From Bacterioplanoides sp965200585 (lineage in GTDB: Bacteria; Pseudomonadota; Gammaproteobacteria; Pseudomonadales; Oceanobacteraceae), in the NCBI RefSeq assembly GCF_965200585.1, contig NZ_OZ241361.1: 64,000 nucleotides of DNA; one strand, given 5' to 3'. Position 1 is the first letter of the stretch. Each line of letters opens with the position of its first letter. The position numbers were made by a program, and so were the translations under genes. Below the pieces are notes generated by a model. The model had not been told where the DNA came from and did no database searches. It worked only from the letters and a program-made list of their open reading frames with translations. Below, piece by piece: positions 45,658-54,402 of this stretch.

Positions 45658-45691
45658 ATTATAGCTACAGATGAGAATTGTACTCATCTGT
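45658..45691 (-). promoter_or_regulatory. Promoter with palindromic operator for the iron-type binding protein
   Basis: On the minus strand a perfect -10 TATAAT lies at 45663-45658, about 48 nt before the start codon. Just upstream, over the -35 region, ACAGATGAG (45667-45675) and CTCATCTGT (45683-45691) form a 9-bp perfect inverted repeat. Its centre matches the 19-bp Fur consensus at 11 positions by eye. Iron repression is plausible but not proven. Confidence 0.5.
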
Positions 45692-45747
45692 ATTTGGTGA
45701 CGAAGTGTTACGGTTTTGCATCGTTTGTGAGTCATTGAATGTGGGTA

Positions 45748-47964
45748 TTAGTGTTTTGCAGGTGGCCAGGCGCGATCTGGCTGCGAATAATCACACACGC
45801 CTTTCGGAAAAATTTGCTGTAATTGATTCTGGTAAGGGCGCATATCCAGTGGTGCGTACAGGCCTTGCTGAATTGCTTCCGTTACGCTGATTCGCTGGCA
45901 GTGCAGGGTTAAACCGCTGATGGCATCACCTGCGACATTACGGCTGGATTGATAAAACGGCATCTGCTGCTGGCAAGCGCCGGTTGCTTTATGATTCCAG
46001 TCACCATCCCAAACGCCATCACCGCGGGCAATAACCTGGCCTTTGTCATCGAAACAGGTGTCTTGAGGTGCAGTTATCTCTTGAGGCGTAGGTTGAGGTC
46101 TAGAACTGCCCTGACTAAGCCACTGATCCATTGCATCCAATGCCTGCCACATCGGATTAAAGCCGGGTTTACTCATCCAGATGACGTGATTTTTGCTGTC
46201 ATATCCAGCATCGATAATACGTTGACGGGTAGCGGCGCTGGCAAACGCATGATGAATATCCAGCTTATGATCCAGATATTGGCGCACATCAATTAACGGG
46301 GTATTGAGCTGTCCGAGGAAGATCATGCCTGACTGATAAGCGGCCCGGGCGGCACTCAGGCTGCCTTCATAGCGGGGTGCCAGATTGCGGATGCTGCCTT
46401 CGTGGGTCATATTGTGCTCGCCATAAGGGCTGAAACGGGATAAATCGCTGTCCATGCTGCGATACCAGTAATGCTCCTGTTTCATCTTGGCAGCGGGCTT
46501 CCAGCTGCCAATGCGGCTGTTGAGCTCCAGAAACTGCTCCACGCTGATGCGTTGTTGGCGCAAGGCTGACAAGCCGTACTGTACGCCTTCATTACTCCAC
46601 AGTGATGGGGCGTGCCCCTGGGCATCGGTGCCATAAATATGGGCATTTTCCTGCCAGTGTGTCCATTGGGTAACGGAACGAACCGCGTCACTGAAGCGGT
46701 GCATATCGGTATGAAATAACGGATTGTTGACCATAGCGACTGAGCCTCGCCAGCCGGCATTACATTCTGAACCGGGAGGCTGCTGTTGGGGCCAGTCTAG
46801 GTTGATTGCCTGAGCAAAACGATACAAGCCCGCCAGCATCGGCGACTTGCGGTAATTATTACTGAGCCCCATCACCGCCTGACGATTAACCGGGTTGCGC
46901 CAGAACACGTTATCACTGGCGAGGTGATCAAAATAATACTCCAGCAGCTCACAATCGAGGGTGTAGGTTAACTGGGTCACCATATCCGGATAAGCAACCA
47001 CAGCGATCGAGCCGTCAATAATGCCCGGATGATTCTGAGATAATAAAAACTGCTGAATCGCGCCACCTGAACCACCAAAACCAATGGTGAATTGTGGCTC
47101 GCCGTAGCGGCTGACAAATTGATGCTTCAACCGCAGTGCGGTGTCTTCCTGCAGCTGAATGTTGTACGTGTTGTCGGTTTCGGTAGCGGACGAAAAAACA
47201 ATGGCATAACCTTTTTCCAGCGCGTAGCGCATGTCTTTGGCCATGCGATGCATGCGCATCTTACCTTGTTGAAAGCCGATGCTGATGCCACCGCGGAAGA
47301 AATAAATCAGTTTGCCATTCCAGCGCGATAAATCCGGCTTATCGATGTGGTCGGCAAAGCTGGTGGGCATCAGAATGCTGTAAAGATGACGGTTAATGGT
47401 GCCACTTTCGGCGCGGATTAATAAATGCACATCCCGTGGAATACCCAGATGATGATCGTCCTGGCGGCGGGGCTTGCGCTGTTCTTTATCATGAAAATAG
47501 AGGTAATGATGGCGGGTCGGCAGGAGGCAGTCTTTGCTGTAACCAATCACCTGCGGGGTTCGCTTACCGGACAAGGTTCTGGCAAACACCGGCACGCCCC
47601 AGCCATGGTGGTTATCAATCAGGGGTTGCCCGAGCCGCGAGTCTTCGGTCTGGCATAGAAACGGATATTTCTCGCTCTCGGCGAACAATGGCCGGCTGGG
47701 GCCCACTTCGCCGTACTGAATCGGAAAATGGAACGTTTCATCCGGCCTGGCTGATGTTGCCGGGTGTAAACCATTAAAGGCCGGGCGGTTTGGTGTGACA
47801 GAACCCGGTGGCAGTCCAACGACCTGAGGGTAGTCGGTGATCAGTCCGAGTTTGGGAAGAATGCCCTGAATATAAGCGGCGCTGACACCCAATATCAGGG
47901 TAAATAGCAGAACAAACAGCAGGCCAATCGCTACTCTGGGACGTTTACTCACAGGCCACCTCAT
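45748..47964 (-). CDS. Membrane-anchored serine hydrolase-like protein (DUF6351-like), paralogue 2
   Basis: A 738-residue protein with an N-terminal membrane helix (about 10-30). It is clearly homologous along its whole length to the product of 39943-42105: FPIQYGEVGPS, IGYSKDCLLPTR, PDLSRWNGKLIYFFRGG, GFGGSGGAIQQ (G-G-S-G-G nucleophile elbow), DCELLEYYFDHLA, and a Cys-containing end (FPKGVCDYSQPD). The substrate is unknown. It is upstream of the binding-protein gene, with 137 nt and a promoter between. Confidence 0.75.
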   Translation of the reverse strand: MRWPVSKRPRVAIGLLFVLLFTLILGVSAAYIQGILPKLGLITDYPQVVGLPPGSVTPNRPAFNGLHPATSARPDETFHFPIQYGEVGPSRPLFAESEKYPFLCQTEDSRLGQPLIDNHHGWGVPVFARTLSGKRTPQVIGYSKDCLLPTRHHYLYFHDKEQRKPRRQDDHHLGIPRDVHLLIRAESGTINRHLYSILMPTSFADHIDKPDLSRWNGKLIYFFRGGISIGFQQGKMRMHRMAKDMRYALEKGYAIVFSSATETDNTYNIQLQEDTALRLKHQFVSRYGEPQFTIGFGGSGGAIQQFLLSQNHPGIIDGSIAVVAYPDMVTQLTYTLDCELLEYYFDHLASDNVFWRNPVNRQAVMGLSNNYRKSPMLAGLYRFAQAINLDWPQQQPPGSECNAGWRGSVAMVNNPLFHTDMHRFSDAVRSVTQWTHWQENAHIYGTDAQGHAPSLWSNEGVQYGLSALRQQRISVEQFLELNSRIGSWKPAAKMKQEHYWYRSMDSDLSRFSPYGEHNMTHEGSIRNLAPRYEGSLSAARAAYQSGMIFLGQLNTPLIDVRQYLDHKLDIHHAFASAATRQRIIDAGYDSKNHVIWMSKPGFNPMWQALDAMDQWLSQGSSRPQPTPQEITAPQDTCFDDKGQVIARGDGVWDGDWNHKATGACQQQMPFYQSSRNVAGDAISGLTLHCQRISVTEAIQQGLYAPLDMRPYQNQLQQIFPKGVCDYSQPDRAWPPAKH

Positions 47965-48023
47965 GATCGCTGACTATCTGTTCAGTTTAGCCAATGATCA
48001 TAAGATGGGTGAAAAAGAGTTAT

Positions 48024-48059
48024 TTAAGCTTGGGTTGTTTCTTAAGCTTGGGTTGTTTA
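48024..48059. repeat. 18-bp tandem duplication beside the creA stop codon
   Basis: TTAAGCTTGGGTTGTTTC (48024-48041) is followed directly by a copy differing only in the last base (48042-48059). It begins 4 nt past the TAA of the minus-strand creA gene. Confidence 0.9.
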
Positions 48060-48063
48060 AGTC

Positions 48064-48594
48064 TTATTGCTGTGTCGGAGCCGATTGCCAGGCCTGCGTG
48101 TTGTGCAGTGGCACGGTGCTCAAGCTGTGTTTGTAACTGCCGTTCACCTCTTTGGTGGAGTAGGTCACATACATCAGTGTTTGTGAACTGGCATCAAAGA
48201 TGCGGCGGGTTTTTAAGGTTTTCAGCAAGACGCTTTTGGACTTGCGGAAAATCACTTCTCCCGAAGCAGAGAGATCGATCTGAGCAATCATCTCTGCGGT
48301 AATTGGCCCGGTCTGGCGGCAGGAAATAGAGGTGTCGCTGGGGTCGGAGAAATCCAGATCCGCTTCAATACTGGCAACGTGGCAGGTAACTCCGGTGACC
48401 ACCGGGTCCTGCAGCACATTGATCTTAATGTCCTTGGTGGTGAATAACCCAAGGGAAACATCGCCCACCTCAGACTTGTCACAGCCACTCAGCAACAGCG
48501 ATGCCGCCAGTAAGACCAGTGCCGAACGTGCAGTTGATGAAAGTGCAGTTGACGAAAGTGCCAGTCGCACAGCGTGCCCGTTGTTCCGTTTCAT
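48064..48594 (-). CDS. creA: CreA family lipoprotein-like protein
   Basis: A 176-residue protein matching CreA along its length: GLFTTKDIKINVLQDPVVTGVTCHV, DTSISCRQTGPI, GEVIFRKSKSVLLKTLKTRRIFD and LMYVTYSTKEVNGS. Unlike many CreA proteins it appears to have a lipobox (LSGC, C38) after an unusually long n-region containing the ALSST repeat. The ATG at 48594 has AGGGAA upstream; an in-frame start at 48612 is possible. The function of CreA is not known. Confidence 0.87.
   Translation of the reverse strand: MKRNNGHAVRLALSSTALSSTARSALVLLAASLLLSGCDKSEVGDVSLGLFTTKDIKINVLQDPVVTGVTCHVASIEADLDFSDPSDTSISCRQTGPITAEMIAQIDLSASGEVIFRKSKSVLLKTLKTRRIFDASSQTLMYVTYSTKEVNGSYKHSLSTVPLHNTQAWQSAPTQQ
48529..48558 (-). 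repeat. 15-bp in-frame tandem repeat in the creA signal region
   Basis: GTGCAGTTGATGAAA (48529) and GTGCAGTTGACGAAA (48544) differ at one base. On the minus strand they encode ALSST-ALSST just ahead of the hydrophobic core of the signal peptide. Confidence 0.8.
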
Positions 48595-48621
48595 GTTTAT
48601 TCCCTGAATCATGCCATGTTA

Positions 48622-49629
48622 TTAGCTGTTCAGCTTACGTTGTTGCTCTTTTAATGCCAGCTTTTCCTGACGACGCTGCTCAATCACTTGTTGCAGATCG
48701 GTGCCGAGATGGTCTTCACCACGCTGTTTGGCAAGCTGCATCTGGCGTTCGCGCTGTTCAAAGCGGGCACGTTGTTCTTCGGAGTATTCATCAAAACAGT
48801 GATGGCAGCTGACGCCAGGAACATACTTCTGCGACGTTTTGTCATCTTCGGTGATCGGGCGGCGGCAGGCATGACACTGGTCGTAACTGCCTTTTTCCAG
48901 CTGGTGATCAACGGTGACCCGGTTATCGAAAACAAAGCACTCACCTTCCCACATCGACTCTTCCGCCGGGACTTCTTCCAGATATTTGAGAATGCCACCT
49001 TCCAGGTGGTACACCTCTTCAAAGCCTTGCTCTTTCATATATGCAGTGGACTTTTCACAGCGGATGCCGCCGGTGCAGAACATGGCGACTTTCTTCTGTT
49101 TGCCCGGGTCCATATTGTCTTTTACGTACTGCGGGAATTCGCGGAAGGTTTTGGTATTCGGATCAACCGCGCCCTTGAAGGTGCCTACTTCCACTTCATA
49201 GTCGTTGCGGGTGTCTACCAGTACCACATCCGGGTCTGAAATCAGCGCATTCCAATCCTGAGGTTTGACATAGGTGCCAACCACTTGTTTCGGGTCGATG
49301 CCTTCGACACCCATGGTGACAATTTCTTTCTTCAGTTTGACCTTGGTACGGTAGAAGGGGTTGCTGTCGTCGAATGACTCTTTGTACACGATGCCGGCTA
49401 AACGCTCATCCTGTTGCAGCCAGCTCAGCAGCGCATCAATGCTTGCACGAGAGCCGGCAACCGTGCCGTTAATGCCTTCGCTGGCAAGCAATAATGTACC
49501 TTTCACATCGTGCTGCAGCATCACATCCAGTAATGGCTGGCGCAGTGCTTCAAAGTTGTTGAGGGTTACAAATTTGTACATGGCGCATACAACCACAGGG
49601 TTGCTGTCTGCCTGAGAAGAAATTGTCAT
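48622..49629 (-). CDS. trhO: tRNA uridine(34) hydroxylase TrhO
   Basis: A 335-residue rhodanese-related enzyme that hydroxylates U34 of certain tRNAs on the way to (c)mo5U. It has an N-terminal alpha/beta domain (EGINGTVAGS), then a rhodanese domain with the active Cys in MFCTGGIRCEKS (C185). The C-terminal Cys-rich region (CHACRRPIT...CHHCFDEY) is present. Length and motifs are typical of YceA. The gene is on its own. Confidence 0.95.
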   Translation of the reverse strand: MTISSQADSNPVVVCAMYKFVTLNNFEALRQPLLDVMLQHDVKGTLLLASEGINGTVAGSRASIDALLSWLQQDERLAGIVYKESFDDSNPFYRTKVKLKKEIVTMGVEGIDPKQVVGTYVKPQDWNALISDPDVVLVDTRNDYEVEVGTFKGAVDPNTKTFREFPQYVKDNMDPGKQKKVAMFCTGGIRCEKSTAYMKEQGFEEVYHLEGGILKYLEEVPAEESMWEGECFVFDNRVTVDHQLEKGSYDQCHACRRPITEDDKTSQKYVPGVSCHHCFDEYSEEQRARFEQRERQMQLAKQRGEDHLGTDLQQVIEQRRQEKLALKEQQRKLNS

Positions 49630-49738
49630 TCGAGGTACCTTGCTGGCCGGAGCGTAAATCCGGTGCTGTTTGTCTGATTGGTTGAACGCCTGCCTAGGGC
49701 GGGTGTTGCTGATACAGGTTTTCAGGGGCGCGGATTAT

Positions 49739-49768
49739 AGCCGGGTGTGCCTGAGATAACACCCGGCT
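49739..49768. repeat. Perfect 10-bp inverted repeat between trhO and a small gene
   Basis: AGCCGGGTGT (49739-49748) and ACACCCGGCT (49759-49768) enclose a 10-nt loop, upstream of trhO and downstream of the gene at 49795. With no T-run it is a doubtful terminator. Confidence 0.5.
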
Positions 49769-49794
49769 AAATGTAGGGTTATTGCTGCCGAATG

Positions 49795-50022
49795 CTATTG
49801 CTGTTGATAGACATAGGCTTCGGTTTTCGACGGGTCTTTCAGATCGTCCATGGTCGGCTCGCGCTCGGCCCGCAGTGCCACCCAGGCAGCGACATCTTCA
49901 CGCCATTCTTCAACCGGGCGAATCAGTGGCGCGGCCAGAATTTTGGCCTCAGTACCTCGGGTCGCAAACACCAGATGTTCATTCACTTTGTAAGCTTTTA
50001 AGGGTTGGGGCGCTTGAGGCAC
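49795..50022 (-). CDS. Small conserved-looking cytosolic protein, function unknown
   Basis: A 75-residue soluble protein: YKVNEHLVFATRGTEAKILA, then EEWREDVAAWVALRAEREPT, then DLKDPSKTEAYVYQQQ. There is no signal, membrane segment or metal motif. The regular alternation of charged and hydrophobic residues and a matching strong start suggest it is real. It lies upstream of trhO on the same strand, followed by the hairpin at 49739. I do not recognise the family. Confidence 0.65.
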   Translation of the reverse strand: MPQAPQPLKAYKVNEHLVFATRGTEAKILAAPLIRPVEEWREDVAAWVALRAEREPTMDDLKDPSKTEAYVYQQQ

Positions 50023-50196
50023 GGGGCATGGCTCCTGAACGGGAAAACAACATAAAACAGCAGCGCTGTTATACCAGTCTTTGTGGGAGACGCAAAATTA
50101 ATAATAAAGTCATAAAAATGTAACATTTGATAAGTCGTTGGGTTAACATTTGTAATCTCAAACAGGAATAATTATCAAAAAGGCTAGTAAGGAAGT

Positions 50197-51921
50197 ATGA
50201 AAACCCGCAACAACGCGACATTCTTGAAATCTCTGTTATCGCTCACCGCGTTATCGGCTTCGGTGCTGGTGAATGCCATGTCAGAAGTGCCGGAAACACT
50301 GAATACCGAGGTGGTGCTGACCAACAGCACACTCGACACCCTGACCGTGACGTTGCAGGGCGATGCCCGTGCTGAAGCGGTCGCCCATGAGATTCCTCCG
50401 TTGGCAACCCGCACGGTGGCTAAGCTCGGACGTGACCACGATACTCATCGCGGTCTTGATATTCGTTTGTCGGCTCCGACGTACAGTTTCACACTGACTC
50501 AACAAACCCAGGGCATCGATTTGAGTTTTGCCGCTCAGTCGAGTGACTGGCAAGTGGCGGAGCAAAGCGACGAAGAAATCCATCGCTTCAGCGTTAATCT
50601 TGCAGCTGCCAATGCGCAATTGGCAGTGAAGGGTACAGATCTGGATGAGGGTGGTTCGCTGCAGTACATCATCCAACCGCAACAACCAAAACCGGCGTTA
50701 GGTGATGCCGGTGACTTTTCTGTTCTGAGTTACAACATCTGGGCAACCACCGTATTTGGTTCGCAGAAAGTCAGCACGCGTCTGGAACAAATGCCAGAGG
50801 TTATGGCCGGTTATGATGTGCTGGTACTGACCGAAGCCTTTGACCTGGCACCGCGCAATACGCTGTTGAATACTCTGCGCAGTGAATACCCATACCAGAG
50901 TGGTGAAATCTTCCGTGGCGGTAAAATCCTGCAGTCCGGTACCCGCATTGTGTCCCGCTGGCCGTTTGAGATCGAAGATGCTGATATCTTTGATGAGTGT
51001 AATGCCATTCAGTGTGCGGCCACTCGTGGTGTAATTTACGCCAAAATCCACAAGCAGGGTAAGCCTTACCATGTGTTTGCGACACACACTCAGTCGTCTG
51101 ATGACGATGCAAACCGCAATGCCCGCAAAGCTCAGTTACAGCAAATGGGCGATTACATTCGTAGTCTGAATATTCCGGCGGATGAACCGGTGATTATGGC
51201 CGGTGACTTCAACGTCAATAAAATTGGCTTGCCGCAGGATCGCGACTTTATGGAAGCGGTTCTTGATGCTCAGGAGCCTCAGAATGAAGGTCATAATCTG
51301 AGCTTTGACTCCAATACCAACCACTGGGCAGAAGCGCCTTACCTGGAATATCTGGATTACACCTTGTTTGGGCGTAACAACCAACAGCCTGAGTCGGCTT
51401 CGCAAACCATTATTGCTCCGCGTTCAACGGTGGATGAATTGTGGGGAGTATGGGATCTGTCGGATCATTATGCCGCGGTGGGTGAGTTCCGCTTTGATGC
51501 GTCCGCCGTTGTACGTGCGCCATTCCCATACTTTGGTGATGTCGTGCATTTGCGTACTCATAATGGCCACTACCTGCGCGCCATGAGTGGCGGTGGCAGC
51601 TTTATTTCAGCGGGTTCCGATAACATCGGCACCTGGGAGAGCTTTGTGCTGGAGCAAGCGGGCAACGGAAAAGTGCTGTTGCGCGCCCGTGACGGCCATT
51701 ATGTCGAGCTGGACTCGTACTTAGTTGGTACGCTGACTGCCACTAATCACGATAAAGGGGCTGCGGCTCAGTTTGAACTGGTTGATCGTGGCAATGGCCA
51801 AATCGCTTTGAAGGCGGATAACGGTCGATTCCTGCGTGCTGATTTTGCTGGTGGGGCGGGTGCAAGCGCTGGAGCGGCAGCAGCTGACGACTGGGAAACC
51901 TTTACTCTGGTTCGTCCGTAA
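50197..51921 (+). CDS. Secreted sphingomyelinase-type phosphodiesterase with fascin-like C-terminal domain
   Basis: A 574-residue exported protein: signal peptide (ends VLVNAM), N-terminal beta-rich domain (about 25-160), DNase I-like domain (about 170-425) and a beta-trefoil fascin-like domain (about 440-574). Catalytic marks of bacterial neutral sphingomyelinase are all visible: VLSYNIWATTVFGS, LTEAFD, TRGVIYAKI, FATHTQSSDD, IMAGDFNVNK and LSDHYAAVG. The last domain has the repeated 'NGHYLRA / DGHYVEL / NGRFLRAD' pattern and probably binds ligands. It may act as a haemolysin-like or nutrient-acquiring enzyme; exact substrate unknown. Confidence 0.87.
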   Translation: MKTRNNATFLKSLLSLTALSASVLVNAMSEVPETLNTEVVLTNSTLDTLTVTLQGDARAEAVAHEIPPLATRTVAKLGRDHDTHRGLDIRLSAPTYSFTLTQQTQGIDLSFAAQSSDWQVAEQSDEEIHRFSVNLAAANAQLAVKGTDLDEGGSLQYIIQPQQPKPALGDAGDFSVLSYNIWATTVFGSQKVSTRLEQMPEVMAGYDVLVLTEAFDLAPRNTLLNTLRSEYPYQSGEIFRGGKILQSGTRIVSRWPFEIEDADIFDECNAIQCAATRGVIYAKIHKQGKPYHVFATHTQSSDDDANRNARKAQLQQMGDYIRSLNIPADEPVIMAGDFNVNKIGLPQDRDFMEAVLDAQEPQNEGHNLSFDSNTNHWAEAPYLEYLDYTLFGRNNQQPESASQTIIAPRSTVDELWGVWDLSDHYAAVGEFRFDASAVVRAPFPYFGDVVHLRTHNGHYLRAMSGGGSFISAGSDNIGTWESFVLEQAGNGKVLLRARDGHYVELDSYLVGTLTATNHDKGAAAQFELVDRGNGQIALKADNGRFLRADFAGGAGASAGAAAADDWETFTLVRP

Positions 51922-51929
51922 CTCAGTGG

Positions 51930-51962
51930 TGCATGCCTCTTTTATCGAGGCATGCATTTTCT
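51930..51962 (+). terminator. Rho-independent terminator of the sphingomyelinase gene
   Basis: TGCATGCCTC (51930-51939) pairs perfectly with GAGGCATGCA (51947-51956), followed by TTTTCT. It also faces the convergent SDR gene. Confidence 0.85.
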
Positions 51963-51991
51963 CCGAGCATCCTCTCAAACGAGCATCAGGC

Positions 51992-52771
51992 TCAGGTTGA
52001 GGAACTCATAACCAGCGCGGTAATGGCTAAAAAAATCCGACGTGGCAGCAATACTTCATTGGCAACCATGATGCGATTAAGCCAGCCATGAACCACCCGG
52101 CGCTTACCTTTGAGGGTGGCATCAACGGCTTGTTCGGCAACTTTACGTGCTGACATTAAAGCAATGCGGTTAAATACGCCGATTTTTTCAGAACCAGCAT
52201 GCTGATGAAATTCCGATTCCGTAGGCCCCGGGCAACTGGCGGTTACCACCACGCCTTTGGCTTTGTTTTCCTGCCAGAGTGCCTCAGATAATGCCTGAAC
52301 AAAGTTTTTGCTGGCGTGATACAGCGCCAGATTAGGCCCGGGCATCAGGCCCGAAACTGAAGATATATTCAGAATATAGCCCTGACGATTTTGTTGCATT
52401 GCCGGCAAGTAATCAGCAATCAGAGCGGTTAATGCGGTGCAGTTTAAGTCGATGGTGCGTTGATAGTCGGTCATGTCGGTTTGCTCAAACTGACCAACAT
52501 GCCCAATGCCAGCGTTATTGACCAGAAACTCTGGTGTGATCCCCAGTTCTTTCAGTGTGGCTTTTAATTGTTGACGCGCTGCCGGTTGCGAAATATCTGC
52601 TGCAATCACCTGAGTGGAAATACCAAACTGTGCAGACAGGCTGTCGGCCAATTCCTGCAAACGCTGTTCGCGACGGGCAACCAGAATTAAATGATAGCGG
52701 CGCTGTGCCAGTGATTTTGCGATTTCTGCACCGATGCCAGATGAGGCGCCGGTAATAAGTGCCCAGCCCAT
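51992..52771 (-). CDS. Short-chain dehydrogenase/reductase
   Basis: A 259-residue classical SDR: GASSGIGAEIA (cofactor loop, about 7-17), NNAG (about 89), the catalytic Ser in ISSVSG (about 137) and YHASK (Tyr/Lys). RREQR after strand 2 suggests NADP preference. The substrate is unknown. A final hydrophobic stretch could associate with membrane. The gene is divergent from nhaD, with about 300 nt between. Confidence 0.9.
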   Translation of the reverse strand: MGWALITGASSGIGAEIAKSLAQRRYHLILVARREQRLQELADSLSAQFGISTQVIAADISQPAARQQLKATLKELGITPEFLVNNAGIGHVGQFEQTDMTDYQRTIDLNCTALTALIADYLPAMQQNRQGYILNISSVSGLMPGPNLALYHASKNFVQALSEALWQENKAKGVVVTASCPGPTESEFHQHAGSEKIGVFNRIALMSARKVAEQAVDATLKGKRRVVHGWLNRIMVANEVLLPRRIFLAITALVMSSST

Positions 52772-52983
52772 AATTGGTTACTCCTGAATTTTGTTGTTCT
52801 TTTTTTGCGCTATTATCGTTGTTATTGCTTTCAAGCTATTTTTATAGCGTGGTGATGAGGCATTGTTTTTACACAGAACAGATTTTGCCCTGAATGAATT
52901 TTGCTCGGAAAAGAAAGGCAGGCACAGGTTCAATAACGACGATTCTGTCGCGCTATTGCCGCAGCCCACTTGCCATTTCTGCC

Positions 52984-53032
52984 AAATAAGCGTCTAATTT
53001 GTGCGCTTATTTAATCGCCTTGCAATGAGGCG
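52984..53032 (+). ncRNA. Structured leader upstream of nhaD (candidate cis-regulatory RNA)
   Basis: Two consecutive hairpins: AAATAAGCG (52984-52992)/CGCTTATTT (53004-53012), 9 bp perfect, then CGCCT (53016-53020)/AGGCG (53028-53032). The nhaD start codon follows 35 nt later with no good ribosome site. The structure could be an attenuator, or an operator pair. It does not match a riboswitch class I know. Confidence 0.4.
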
Positions 53033-53067
53033 AATTCGCTCTCTTTTATCTCAAATTAAGAACTCTC

Positions 53068-54312
53068 ATGACGATTGCTATCATCATTATTGCCGCGATT
53101 GGCTTTTTATCCATTATTCTTGAAGAAGTCATTAAAATCGATAAGGCCAAATCGACCCTGTTTTGGGGAACACTTGCCTGGTTTGTTTATTTTATCGGCA
53201 CTCACGATGCTTCGAACCCGGGCTTAGCGACCGGTGTGCACCACACTTTTAATGAAAACCTGCTGGATATTGCCTCGCTCTGGTTGTTTTTATTTGCCGC
53301 GATGACGTTTGTTGCGTATCTGTCGGAAAAAGGTGTGATTCAGACCATGGCCTCGGCCTTGCTCCCGCGGCAGATTGGTCTCAAATCTTTATTGTTTTTT
53401 ATTGGCGGTTTTGCCTTTTTATTTTCATCGCTGGCCGACAACATTACCGCAACGCTGGTGTGCCTGGCATTAATCAATAGCCTGCATTTAGATAATCGAA
53501 TGAAGTTACGCTATGCCGTCGTCGTGGTGTATGGCGTGAACGCCGGGGGCGTATCGTTAATTACCGGTGATGTGACCACTCTGATGATTTTCCTGGCGGG
53601 CAAAGTAGCGATTGCCGATTTATTAGGATTGATTATCCCGGCCTTTATTTCGGTGATGGCTTTGTGTGTGTTGTTGAGCTTTGGCCTGAAAGGGCAGCTG
53701 GCGATTGAGAAAAGCAAAACGGAATTGGATGTGGTGGACTGGACCATCACCGGATTGTTTTTCTTAACCATTCTGACGGTGATTTTTGCCAATGTGTTTT
53801 ATGGCGTACCACCGGTATTAACCTTCTTGTTTGGCCTTGGGCTGATGTTTATGGTGGCGCAGTTTATTGATAAACAAGAGCCGCTGCTGGATTACATTCG
53901 TAAAATTGAATTTGATACCTTGCTGTTCTTCTTGGGTGTGCTGCTGTTGGTGGGCATCCTGAAAGAGGTGAAAGCACTGGATTCCATTTTGCTGATTTAT
54001 CAGCACCTGGCTCCGTCGCTCGCGAATTACCTGCTGGGTATTATTTCGGCGATCTTTGATAACGTACCACTGACCTCGGCGCTGCTGAAATCTGGTATTG
54101 ATATGTCGGTAAACGATTGGCTGGGGCTGACGTTCTCGGTGGGTGTCGGTGGTGCCATGCTGTCGATTGGTTCGGCCGCTGGTGTAGTGGCGATGAATAA
54201 GGTCAAAGGTCTGACCTTTATTAACTACCTGAAATACACCCCGGTGCTGCTGATTGCTTATAGTGTTGGCTATCTGCTGGTGATCTGGAGTCGTCAGTTG
54301 TTAACAGCTTGA
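53068..54312 (+). CDS. nhaD: Na+/H+ antiporter NhaD
   Basis: A 414-residue membrane protein with about twelve helices. NhaD-family blocks are present: THDASNPGLATGVHHTFNENL, LADNITATLVCLALINSL, GVNAGGVSLITGDVTTLMIFLAGKV and IFDNVPLTSALLKSGI (the repeated helix-breaking DN motifs). It pumps Na+/Li+ out in exchange for protons at the inner membrane, which suits a marine or salt-tolerant host. It is monocistronic, preceded by a structured leader. Confidence 0.93.
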   Translation: MTIAIIIIAAIGFLSIILEEVIKIDKAKSTLFWGTLAWFVYFIGTHDASNPGLATGVHHTFNENLLDIASLWLFLFAAMTFVAYLSEKGVIQTMASALLPRQIGLKSLLFFIGGFAFLFSSLADNITATLVCLALINSLHLDNRMKLRYAVVVVYGVNAGGVSLITGDVTTLMIFLAGKVAIADLLGLIIPAFISVMALCVLLSFGLKGQLAIEKSKTELDVVDWTITGLFFLTILTVIFANVFYGVPPVLTFLFGLGLMFMVAQFIDKQEPLLDYIRKIEFDTLLFFLGVLLLVGILKEVKALDSILLIYQHLAPSLANYLLGIISAIFDNVPLTSALLKSGIDMSVNDWLGLTFSVGVGGAMLSIGSAAGVVAMNKVKGLTFINYLKYTPVLLIAYSVGYLLVIWSRQLLTA

Positions 54313-54402
54313 TCTGAGGGATACGGAGAGTTGCGGGAACTTTCTGTCTGGGCCAGTATCCTAGCTGGCTCTAATTGTTTGATATGTAAACAGGAATCTT
54401 TT

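Noticed and set aside
52778..52969. 63-codon frame upstream of the SDR gene
   Set aside because: Lys/Asn-rich low-complexity product in a divergent promoter region; probably chance.
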